64,000 bases of DNA from Atrina japonica (lineage: Eukaryota; Mollusca; Bivalvia; Pterioida; Pinnidae). Within the stretch, counting starts at the first letter, position 1, and the number at the start of each line of letters is the position of its first letter. Position numbers and translations under genes: made by a program. Below the pieces are notes generated by a model. The model had not been told where the DNA came from. It did not search any database and saw nothing but the letters and a program-made list of their open reading frames with translations. The stretch covers positions 768,001 to 832,000 of the forward strand of contig BROG01000298.1 in assembly GCA_030159075.1 (NCBI GenBank). The letters are read 5' to 3'. Of the stretch, positions 28,501 through 41,700 are shown one piece after another.

Positions 28501-31500
28501 GGAAAATGGACCATTTGTAGATTTAAAATTGCAGCAAAATTTTGGAAAAGGAGGGAAAATTTTCATCTCTAGACATTAAAACAGACATACCTCTTGTGTA
28601 TCTTCAGTTACCGCTAAGACCTTTGGTAAAGTAAACTCAAAAAGTCCATGAGGGTAATCACTAGCTACAAACACTACATCTGCTGTATAAGATCCTGGCT
28701 CGGTAGATACAGAAGCGCCACCTGTAGCAGAAGTAATCTGTAGGGTGTATGTGGTGAGTGTCTCTGGTTTGGTGTCATCAATGGCCTGTAACCATAACAA
28801 CTGATCATTAAACTTGATGCAGTAATAGTGTCTATTTTATTCATTTTTTCCTACATGCTTACCTAAGATTTAAAATTCACCATACTTAAGCGTATGAACA
28901 TATTTTGTGAAATACAAAACGGAATCTTGCTATCTTGAAATGGGATGGGTCAAAATCCGGATATGGCTTAATTAAACAGTCAGTTCAGATTTTTATGGAT
29001 AAAAAATATGTCAATTAAAAATTGGGTTATCTTGAATTCTGGATATTTCAAAGTAAATGGGTCAGTCCCATGATGAATATGGAGATAATGTGAGTCCATT
29101 GTATTTGTATAAGTTACTACATGTAGAATTTCCATATAATCTATACTTGAAATAACAATGGCAACTGTAAAATTACACATAATTTATAGAAAAACTATTT
29201 GTTACAGAAATCAACCAATCATTTCTAATGTACAACAAGCCACATGGGTCTTATCTGTCAACTGAGTCTAAATCCCGCCAACAAAACCTTAAGGGGGCTA
29301 CATACCGATACAATATCAAAATGTATGCAAAGCATGTGTCTCAAATTGCAGAGTAACAGGTTGGGACTGATCCTAATACAGCACCCGAGTGACTTATACA
29401 ATTTGATAAAATGGATGGGCAAATCTGAATCAAGCACCTAACAACAGAATTTTCCATGTTCTGAGAATATTTTTTACTTGCCCTGCTCAGCGATTAAGAT
29501 TTCAGGATAATATAGATAAGATGAAATTGACAATATTCTAAATTGTGAAAATCAATTTTATTTTTATGGTGCTGCATCCTCAGAGCTTCTTCATCAAAGT
29601 TCAGGGGACAACCACTCAAATATTACAATAGAAAACAATTTAAAAAATCATTTAACACAAGAAAATGTTTGTATGAATGCCACAAACTTACCTGAATTGT
29701 AATAGCTGCTGTCTGCTGTAGGTCCACCAGTTTAACTGTCCCCTCTGTCTGTAAGAAGACAGATGTCCCTCTAGGAGTCAGTGACCATGTGACTGCAATA
29801 TCACCATAGATACCAAGACCTCGTGTGATTTTGACCTCTACTTTTCCATTATAGGTTGGACTGGATTCTCCTGGTTCACCAATGTACACTTTACGATAAT
29901 CTGGAAGTATACTGATAATACCTCTTGCACCTGGATCTGGTTCAATGATAATGGTAGCATCTCCATGGGTATGTGAAATATCAGCATTATTGTCAGCCGT
30001 TATCAGCGAGATATGAAAAATTTCCTCTCCTTCCAGGATAGTGTCAGGTTTTGTTCTCAATGTGATGGTTTTACTTTTCTCTCCCTGTGCAAAAAAATTG
30101 TTTAGAGACTGTTCAGATTTGTTCTTGAAATAAATAACTTATTAAATCTCTGGGCCTGGCACAATAAAACTTTAGAATTTACTCAAGTCTGAGAATATTC
30201 TCATCTTGGTCTGCTCAGCTAATCAGATTTCAGGATTAGCTAAACTTAAGTGAAATTTTAAAACTCAAGTAATTCTTGTGTTTAATGGTGCCAGGCCCTG
30301 GTGTATTGAAAAAACTTTTAAAGAATTCCATGTCATATGCAGATTGATAATCAGCATTTTGAAGAATGTGCAACAAACCGATTTACAAAAGTACAGAATT
30401 GCTTATGTGAACAACAAAAGAAATATCAGAAAATTGACTTGGCCTTTGCACAAACAAATGTCTAGTGAGCACAAAAGGTTTGTGATGATAATAAACCGAT
30501 TTCCTTTATTAACCCATTTACCCTTAAAGATACATTTGGACTGATCTAAGTCATTGTTGTATAGAAGAGTCCATTGTTTTTCAGGGGTAGATGAGTTAAT
30601 TATTTACTTCGTATTGTCATAAATCAATCTTCCCGTGCCAGTCAATACAGTCACACAAGGGAACAAGAAAAAAAAAGCTGCGACTGACAAGTGACCTTTA
30701 TTAAGAGGTGACCTTGTATGCAAGTTTGACAGACTTTTAATAATATTAATTGTTAAACAGACACAATTACAAAGAAATATTCATTACAGTAATTTACTCA
30801 GAAAAGCACTTAACTCTAAACATAGTAAATTTGATAACGAATTTGACACCATGAGAAACCATAGTTCTAAATTGTTTATTGTCTTGGTTAAAAGGAGCAT
30901 TAGTTGTGTCCCCCCCCCCCCCCAAAAAAAAACTTTCTTTTGTACTACTTTCAATGAAATTCACTCACAAAAAAGAAATATAAACAGGCATAAAAATTCT
31001 GAAATTCCTATATACAGTAAATCTTGCTTTAGTGACCACCTGTGTATAAAGACTACCTGACCACAAAGACCTTTTATTTTGGCTGTCCCCAATAGTATCA
31101 TTTGTGTACAAATCAACCTCTATATAAAGACCACATCTCTATATAGATGTGTCCTTAAAGATGTCGTTATATACAAATTTCACTGTATTTTGAAGAAATT
31201 TCTTTAGAAACTCAACTATTTGTTTGCAAATGAAACTAACTATTTGAATATGCATACCACACTGGACCTGACCTTCTTTACACAAAATACATATGTATAT
31301 AGAAATACATGAATTTTTTGCCTGCGTATATATCTCTTCTTTATTATTGTTCTAACTAATAAAAAAACAAAATATTTTTATTCTTGGGAAACACAGATTA
31401 TGCGCCATTAACAAAAATGTAAAACTGTGTTTTGATAAACTCACCGGTGTAAATATGACAGCATCTGTATGTGGTTCCATGAAATCAAAAGCACCCTCTG

Positions 31501-34500
31501 CATTGAGTCTCCACTGTACTTTTACAACACCTTCACTACCTTGGATTCTTTCTATTGCAAGAGTTACCTCCCCTTCAGGATCTGTTGGGCTCTTTGACTC
31601 TTTCACTCTTACCTACATCATCATAGATATAATTTATTAAACAAATTATTGGTTTGTTTTTTGTCTAATTTTAATTCTCCAAAATATTCTATAACAAAAA
31701 ATGTCTCCTTTTATATATGATGAGCCAAAGATATTATATGGAGCCGTGTCACACTCAACTATCCTGACAAAGGTCATGAGGGACCATCCAGACTGAGTAT
31801 TTAGAGTATTGCCCTTTAACATGCTTAACCCAACCAGGTGTCTCTCACATCTACTCAGTGAGGGTTCAAGCACCTTCTGGAACCTAAGCTGATTTTATGA
31901 GAAAGTTTGCCAGATTTCTTGGTGAAGGCCGGTGATCTCTTCAAAACAACATGTCTGATGAATATTGTCTTGTCACATACACTGATGTGTCTGTTGTTTA
32001 TCACACAATGATGTCCTGACATGTTTGATGTATGTAATATTGAGACATACTGTCATGTCTCTCTTGTATATGATATATTGTGACAATCTAACATGTCTAA
32101 TCTTTATCATCTTGTGACATACTAAAATGTCTAATCTTTATCATATTATGAGATACTGACATGTCTGACCTTTATCATCTTTGACATACTGACATGTCTG
32201 ACCTTTATCATCTTGTGACATACTGACATGTCTGACCTTTATCATCCTGTGACATACTGACATGTCTGACCTTTATCATCCTGTGACATACTGACATGTC
32301 TGACCTTTATCATCTTGTGACATACTGACATGTCTGACCTTTATCATCCTGTGACATACTGACATGTCTGACCTTTATCATCCTGTGACATACTGACATG
32401 TCTGACCTTTATCATCCTGTGACATACTGACGTGTCTGACCTTTATCATCCTGTGACATACTGACATATCTGACCTTTATCATCTTGTGACATACTGACA
32501 TGTCTGATAATTATCATCTTGTGACATATTTACATATCTTATCTTTATCATCTTGTGATATATTTACATATCTTATCTTTATCAGCTTGTGACATACTGA
32601 CATGTCTGATCTTTATCATCTTGTGACATATTGACATATCTTATCTTTATCATCTTGTGACATATTTACATATCTTATCTTAATCAGCTTGTGACATACT
32701 GACATGTCTGATCTTTATCATCTTGTGACATACTGACATGTCTGATCTTTATCATCTTGTGACATATTTACATATCTTATCTTAATCAACTTGTGACATA
32801 CTGACATGTCTGATCTTTATCATCTTGTGACATACTGACATGTCTGATCTTTATCATCTTGTGACATATTTACATATCTTATCTTAATCAGCTTGTGACA
32901 TACTGACATGTCTGATCTTTATCATCTTGTGACATACTGACCTGTCTGATCTTTTATCATCTTGTGTCATACTGACATATCTGATCTTTGTCACCATGTG
33001 ACATACCTGTTGTATCTTATATTATGACAGGTCTGATCATTATCTTTTGAATGACATATCATAATGTGATATACTGACATGTGTAATGTATATCATATTG
33101 TGAAATACTGACATGTCTGACATAGATAAAATTATGACATATATACAAAATTGTTAATTTACCTCTGTCTGCACAAATCTAAACAATCCATTTGGTGAAT
33201 CATTCTTCAAAATTGCAACTCTGACAGATTTAAATGGACCAATCTGGGACTGTCCACTGCTCACCATTAATAATTTTACTTCAAAAGTCTGAAAGCATGA
33301 TAAAGTCATAATAAAAATCAAAGTGATATATCCACTATCCTAGAATGCTTTATTTCTATTTAACTCTACCTATACAGATACTTTCATTGCAGTTTCATGT
33401 TTTTGTTATGTACGTAATACTGATACTGTGAGAACTCTTACTGCTTCCTTATTTTTCAAACATGCAAGTTAAAAATTTAATAACATGAGAAATAATTCTC
33501 TCACCAAAACAGAATCTTACCTCCATTTCCTCTGAGTAAGAATCATCCAAAATAGTTATCACTATGTTAGTACTTTCCTGTCCATCTGCAAAAGTGATAG
33601 TTCCACTGGTGGGACTAAAATCAAATGCAGTTGCCTCCCTTGGTTCAGCCTGCCAAGTAACTGTTACATCTCCAAGGAAACCAACGCTTCTGCTAACTTT
33701 CAATTTTACTGTTGTGTTTTTACCATATTCTTCATAAGTGTCAACTCTTCCTTCAATGTTCTTAACAAAGGAATGAATAATTTGTATAAATATCAGTCAT
33801 ACAGAGAATAAATTACAGAACCACAAACAGTACAAGATACGGCCAATGTGAACTTTGATAATATCATATATAGTTAAAAGGTGCTACAGTTACTAGCTGT
33901 CACTGAAAGAACATGTTCTTGTCTGTGCCTTTCTACCTCACTGGGAGATATGAGAAAAGTATAATAAAAAACTATAAATATCCTGTTTTGTTTTAGAGTT
34001 AATTAGATGAGTACATAAATGATTATGTATCTTTGTTTATTTAAGTTGTGTTATATGCCAAGTCAAACAGCAGTTGTTGTATTATACACCAAAGTCAAAC
34101 ATCAGTTTGTGGTGGTTAATGACAGAACCTGATCACAACAAGACCCTCATAACATTATAATACTCAGTGTCATGACATTATAATTCTCAACATCATGACA
34201 TTAAATACTCACCATCATGACATTATCATACTCACCGTTGTGACATTAAACTGTATAATACCCCTGATACCATCATTTTCTGTGACAGTTACAGCTACTA
34301 CATTTCCTGGAACTTTGACACTTGGTGCGGCCCCTGGAGATGGAGCAGTACCACGCAGTGTCACTCCGGTTATATTGACAAGGAAAACTTCCCCCGGTTC
34401 TGGGATATCGTCCTTTTAGGAAAAAAGAATCAAAATGAAATATATTCCATACCAATATAAGAATAGTGTATCTTACACTAATAGAACGATTTCATTTCAA

Positions 34501-35512
34501 ATATCTTACTGCATTAAATATGTTTTTAAATTTACAATGTTACATTAAACACCCTTAAACAACTGAATGCTTGTCAGAGTGTATTTATTGTCAAAATGGA
34601 TGCTGTTTGGGGGACAGGTAAACATGAATATTTATCTGCCCTCAAAATGGCATTCATACTGAATATAAATATGCTGACAAATATTCAGTCATTATATTTG
34701 CATATCATAGTTTTCATTGAAAACTCCCCCTTAAATGTTATTGGTCTCATCTTGAAGGAAAAGCAAAGTTCAAGGTAGAAGAGTAAGGTATGGTGTATAT
34801 CTGACTAATATATCTTGTTGTGATATCATTATGAATGAGGACATATTTATGTGTGACATCATAATAGGGACTTCCATTATAGCCGATATAAACACCAGTC
34901 AAATTTAGACTGCTGCAGGAAATGTACATGTATATACAATGTATATTCTATTGCAGTCAATATCTAGCACTTTGAATTTGGGAAACTTTTTGGTACAGCT
35001 ACAAATGAGCACTTTAAACAAATATGACCAATCACACAGGCATATTTGAGTATTTGTGTACTATTTGCCAATTATAGTTTAAAATCATAGTGCAAACAAT
35101 ATAGCTATCTGAATGGGGAAATGAAATGGAACAAGATTAAAATCACATACATGTTTGATCACTACTTGAGCAGGTACCCTGGTGACATTCTCCTGCATAA
35201 TGGCAATTCCCTGAGTAGCGACATAGTCTTCACCAGAAATTGCCATGCGATCTGCAGCTTGGCTTTTATCCAATCCAGTCCTGTTAAAATAAAACCAAGT
35301 ACTGTAAGATTCTAGTTTGAATATGTGACAGAAATTTTCTGTATCTGAATAAGAAACAATTTATGCAGTTTCTCTGAAAGTTTTCTCTTGATATTAATTT
35401 TTAACATGATGTGTTTGTATCTGTGTGAACATATAAATGTCATGGAATATGCACATGTATAAGTGTCTGACCATCAATTTGTATATCTGTGTGCCTGTCT
35501 ATATGCCTGTGT

Positions 35513-35551
<39 letters not shown>

Positions 35552-35619
35552 TGTGTGTGTGTGTGAGTGTGTTTGTGTGTGAGTGTGTGTGTGTGTGAGT
35601 GCATGTGTGAGTGTGTGTA

Positions 35620-35650
<31 letters not shown>

Positions 35651-35684
35651 TTGTGAGTGTGTGTGAGTGTGTGTGTGTGTGTGT

Positions 35685-35723
<39 letters not shown>

Positions 35724-38700
35724 TGTGTGTGTATGAACACTTGAATATTTTGAAATTTGTACATACAGTTCATCCCCGATATACCACCACCTTTTGTTTT
35801 CCTGAATTTTGGCAGTGTAACAGGTTTGGCAATATATTGAGGTTTACAATTTTTGAGGTGTGGTAATTTTCATTATGACATGTCTTTAATCCCTTTTGTA
35901 TATCTTATCCTGTTTACAATTTGCTATCATAAATTCGGATATTTTGTCTATTGTTTATTTTTGGACACTTTTGCCAACCTATTTAAATGGCCAAAAAATA
36001 AACCGTCAAAAATATATAGACTAGAAGTACATATTCGAGAGCCGGAAAATCTAGATAGATTCTGTTTCTAACATTAACCTGGAAGCATTTCTATTGCTAA
36101 CTTTCATCGTATTTTGTTTAAAATAACTCGTTGACATGCCAGTAATATAAAGGCTTTAAGTTTATACATCTCATCTACTCATGAATATTTTTTGCTGTGT
36201 GATAATTGCTGTTTAAACACATGACGTGGATTTCCCCCAACTTTCACGGTAGTGAAATTTGATACTCGTTAGCTGGTCCCCTTCTGATTTCTACACTTTG
36301 TTCATACCACTGGATACCAGTTTATGACACTTGATATTCGAGTTAACTCCCTTTGCAGTTGAAATTTGAAGTCAACAAACTACTGTCAGCTAACAGTTTT
36401 ACTCACACCTGGTTTTTATCTGGCCTATATGGTAAATGTTTGAGGGATTTAACATGTAAAATTTGTACCATTTGTATCAGAGAATTAGCGGCAGATGGCA
36501 GTATGTGGGTTTTGGCGTTACAACGAGGTAATTATATGGGAGGAAATCCATTCATCAAGAAATAGCGGCATTATATGGGTTTGACGTTATAATGGAGGGC
36601 GTTATAACGGGGGTGAACTGTATATAAGTGTTTGTGTTGACTTTGTATATCTGTATATGCCTGTCCATATGTGTTTTTGTGTATGCACATGTAAATATAC
36701 TTGAGAATGGAAAATCTTGTAAACAGGTTTATAGACTTACTGGTAGGAAACTTGTAATTCTCCCATCATGCCTTGCTGTCGTACAATGTATAAAGTCAGC
36801 ACTTTATCCGTATCATCGGGTTCATCGACATCGACAATGGCTCTCTCCCACAACACTACTCCATAGGGAGAATCATTTGCCTGAACAATCACTTTAGCAA
36901 TATCATTTGCACCTTAAATAACAAGTATTAATATCAAGAATTAGGCAGAAATAAGAAGAAAGAATGAGAACATGGCTAGCACTCTAGCTACGTTTGCTCA
37001 TTGTTTCTAGTTGCACATTTTAAATCTATTCCCAGGCTATCCATCATGCAATTACTAAGGGAGATAACTTTTATCACATGTTTGCAGTACCACAAAAATG
37101 ATCAAAATGGAAACATAAAAAGTGGATTTTAAAGGAATGTTACTAGTTTATTGTAGATTTCTTATCTAGATCAAATGTTAATTACAAATTTAGTTTACAA
37201 GCAGCTAAGTCAACTAAGCCTCATTATTTATTATGTATGTACCTATCTGAGCTCCTCGTCCTTGCAGTGATGTTCCAGACTCCAGTATATTTGTCAACCT
37301 GATATAAGTAACTTCTGGTAACTCTGCCAGATTGTCATTTAAAATGGTCAGAGATATAGTGGCTATAGACTGACCATCTGCAAATTCAACCTGCAAAACA
37401 AAATAATTAAAAAAATAAAATCATATATATAATTTTTTCTTGCATTTATTTTCTGACTGTCATACATGTATATCTAAATTATTCAATATGCTGGTTTTTA
37501 ACTAAAACATTTAAAAAAACTTCCTGTGTTTTTTTTTTTTTCATCTCACACATTTGCCCTCAACCCCTCCTAAAAAAGTGAAACTTTTATCCAAGAATTT
37601 CCTTTAAATTTAGGGGCTTTGAATCAATATTTTTTCCCCCCAAATTTTTTGATGGGTTCAATTTTTGTCAAATGAAAAATCCTAAGACAGATAAAAGGAG
37701 AAATTTAAACCTGTAGATAGATATGATGTATAGTCAAACTTGTCTATAAAGGCCACCCAAGAGAACAGGCTAAAGTAAGTCGTTATATACAAGTAACCTT
37801 TATCAAGAGGTTTATTCACTATAAAAAAAAGTTTTAAAAAGGTCATGTTTGAATGGCCATTACAGACAGGTGCCCTTTATACAGAGGTTGCCTTTAATGC
37901 AAGTTTGACTGTACTTACCTGACCCTCAAGGGGTGTAATATCACTCAGTCCACTATGGTCTCCAGTAGCTGACCACTTTACGACAACTCGTCCAAAAAAT
38001 CCATTCTGTCGGATGACATTGATTGGTACTTGGTTGTCACGGTTTTCCAATTCTTGTACAATAACTTCTCTAGAGTCCTAACAACAAAGAAAGAAAAAGT
38101 CCTAGGACTTGATATGGGTCTTGTCAGAATGTTCTCCTCTGGAAACGGCAGTGACATTAAAATTTACTTGTCAAATGAAAAATTTTCTTCCATTTTCCAG
38201 TAATTTTCTTACAAATAAGAGATATGTTCATTGACAATTCTACCCAAGAAAACCACTGTTATTGGTCAACCGATGATATCATTGACATAAAGCAATATAC
38301 CAAATTTGGTTGAAATCTGAGGAAAGAAACTTTGACAAACACCAAAAAGTTGAAAACAAACAAATGGATAAATGTAAAAATAGACAAATCAAAATGCCTG
38401 GACCCGGTTGCACAACACATTGTTTAATTTAATCTACAGTTAGCCCATTGGTTTAACATTGGTTAACTTCATGTTAAATTTAACAACCTGTTGTGCAGCT
38501 GGGCCTAGGAGCATACATCCCTAAATCAAAACATTAAAAGATCTATCCACAACAGCTGCTTTGACCATGTCCCTTGTGACATCATAGGCTTTGTCCAATC
38601 TTTTGACTGACCAATAAGTACGGTAAAAAATTTGAACTTGCATAATTAGAATTCGACTTTGACTGTGGATTGGTCCATTCTATATTGGAAGGTGACAACA

Positions 38701-41700
38701 CTGTAAAACATTGATATATCACAAACACACATCATTGTTATTGATCACAAAGTTTGTCAAGAATGTCATACCCAGATTTTGATGAACAAAATTGCAAAAC
38801 ATTCTAGAAAATATAAAATTAAACTTACAGGTGCAATTTCTATAATGCCGTGAGCATTATCATTGGATAAGATGTTGACGGTGATTTTATTCAGGGGTCC
38901 AATTTCTGCTCCATCCCGAGGGTTGTTAATTGTCACAAAAAATCTTTCAGTGTCTTCAGGTATGTCATCTTGTAAAACCATGACACTTGTTGACCTCATA
39001 GTTTGACCTGTCTCAAAGGTCATGGTTACTGTTCTGAAATGAAGAGAAAAGCAAATACGATTTCTTTACACGTAAAGTGATTTAAATTTTACTGATTTTA
39101 TCAGCTATGTACCAGTACGTTTCTTCAATTCTGAAAACTTTATATTGTAAGCTCTTGTGATTCTATATATTAATTAATTGTTCAAATATAAAATCAATAA
39201 TTAAAGTAAGTTTACCGTGTAAGAAACTCCTCCGCAAGATAAAACGTTTCTTTCTCTTTTTTTACCTTTCATTTTTTTCATAAAAACAGTTATATAATCA
39301 TGATACTGGTATTTTGAAACAACCGTTTGTAGTAGTCACTGAGGAATAATATATCTATTTGCTGTTTTTCAAACAAAAAACAAAAAACAAACAGAACAAA
39401 TTGGTGTATGTGGCACATTTTAATGTTAGGCTGTATATGACACTTACGACTACATTAATTTTACGATACCTTGGTGCAAAATCGCTGTTCTGTAACTTCA
39501 AGAACTGAAACAGTGTAGCATTTGACTTGGCATCTACATCTGCTATTGGCATGAGCATAAATGGCCCTGTTGTCTGGGCAACTTTCACTGGATATAGCTG
39601 CAGGGCTGGGGGACCACTCCATACACTTTTAAACTTCTGAATCTGAACATCCCAAGCATAGATGACAGAATTTCCAATACCATTAGCAACTGCCAAATAC
39701 CCTTAAAAACAGAAAATGTTTTGCAAAACTAATTCAGAAATTTATAAAGGGGAAAACATAAAGAGTCAATACCTGTAGGGACCTGTAGGGAATGATATAT
39801 TTGGAATGATGGTACTTATATAATTATTTCTGATTGGTTGGCCAATAATAGGAAGCACCCATGTCTTCTATATTGGAAAAAATTCACAATATTTGGTAAA
39901 TACAATTTCAGCATAATTCTTCAATTGATAGAAATATTTTATGATAAGTTCAGCACCTTTATGATACCACTGTCATTTTGCATTAGAGGGCAATTTTCAT
40001 ATTTTATAATCAGTTCCTTCATGCAAGCACTTGGCATACAAAGTGACAGTCAAATGTCTTTTTGATGTAATTCATTGTCATGTCAAACACTACATATAAA
40101 GAAACTCCAGCAGCATTTACATTCTACATTAGTCCATAGCAAAAGTTAATATTAATTGCACTTCATCTTTAGCTGGTTGACATTTTGATGTAGGAAATAT
40201 CAGTATACTTGTAACTGGGCATACATTAGATGGCCAGAAAAAGGTCCTCTAGTTCTTACAATCTGACTTAGGACAAATGATGTAACTTCAAGGTGAACAA
40301 CTTTATTCAGGAGTAGATGATACAGATAATATAACAGGCAAAACCAAGTCCAGACACTTAGGTCCAGATATATTATAGGCAATAAAACAATAACTTTTAA
40401 TGGAAAACAAAAGAAACATTTCTGTAGTATAAAAGGTGAAATATAATCCTAACCTGTGTCATCTATTCCTGTGAAGGTGGATATACTCTCCACTCTGTTT
40501 GTCTCTATATCTGCCTGTCTGAAGAACATTTGAGCTGTGGAATCCCATTTGTACACCAAAGAGGATTGTGGGCTGCTTATCGCGTCGCCACGGTTATTAG
40601 CAAACACAAGTAATTTCAAAGTATGAATGGACAGAAAACCCACGTCCACTGCACCATTAGTCTTAATTCTTTGATGCTCTGCAAATTTCTGGTCACTTTG
40701 TAATTTATAGATGACAGAACTGCAAAGAATAACAAAACATACTGTATTAGTTTGACCCAAAAAAACACCCCCCCCCCCCAAAAAAAAAACTGCCTATTTT
40801 TATCATCAGGGCATGACCATTAGCTTGAACTATCTATTGATGTATTTCACCCACTGGAGGTCATCCGTGGCCTTAACTCTGACTTTCAGGGGTTGACAGG
40901 CATGTTTCCCCTAAAAGTGAAGTTTTAATCATCAATAGGATAAACTTGAATTACATTTTCACATAAATCTATGTTTATGGTAATTGCTTAATCACTTGAA
41001 TACAGTGGAACCTGTCTTGAAAGACCACCTAATCTGCCACTTGTGGAAGGCTGGTGGTCACTTTCTTGGTATATTACGTCACTTCCTGAATACATTACAA
41101 CCAGGTTCTCCTCTCCACCATTAAAAACTGACCACCACCACATAACTGAAAATTTGTTGAGTAAAACACTACTCAAAATTTCTAACGTCCCATTTTGTAC
41201 TTACTCCACATTGTAAGTTTTGGTCTGTGAGTTGTAGTTATTGGCTACAGCCATGTATATGACTCCTTCCAGTTGAAATACAGCTGTTGCCATGGAACCT
41301 TGGTTGCTTAGTGACTGCCATGGTGAAGTAGTGAACATTTTAGCCATGCTGTCCCACTTATATATGTCTATGCTGACAAGAGTGTCACTGTTGTCATCCT
41401 TTGAATTAGCAAAAACCAAAAAATGGTCGGATCCTGATGTAAACAATTCAACTTTTTTGGCTCCTTTTGTCTGAATGTTTTGAAGCTGTAATGATAAAAC
41501 AAAATAAGCATTACACTCTAAGGAGCTATGTCATTTAATGAGATTTTACCATGGTTACTCTCTATTATTTCATAATTTTAGTTCAGCTATTATGACACAG
41601 ATGCAACAAAAACAATTGTTATATTCATGTTAAAAATTCTCTTTACAAACCATAAGACAAAAGAAGTAACAGCCTTGCCATTCATTATACATTGCCTAAA

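Noticed and set aside
27040..33130. That the two 34-bp arrays (27 kb and 32 kb) are one family
   Set aside because: Aligned by eye the units share only gacat/catct-type strings; the common length seems coincidental.
35474..35773. 99-codon minus-strand His/Thr-rich frame
   Set aside because: It is the translation of the (TG)n microsatellite.
39838..40065. 75-codon plus-strand frame in the intron between exons 21 and 22
   Set aside because: No family motif, no splice or start context, composition like the surrounding intron.
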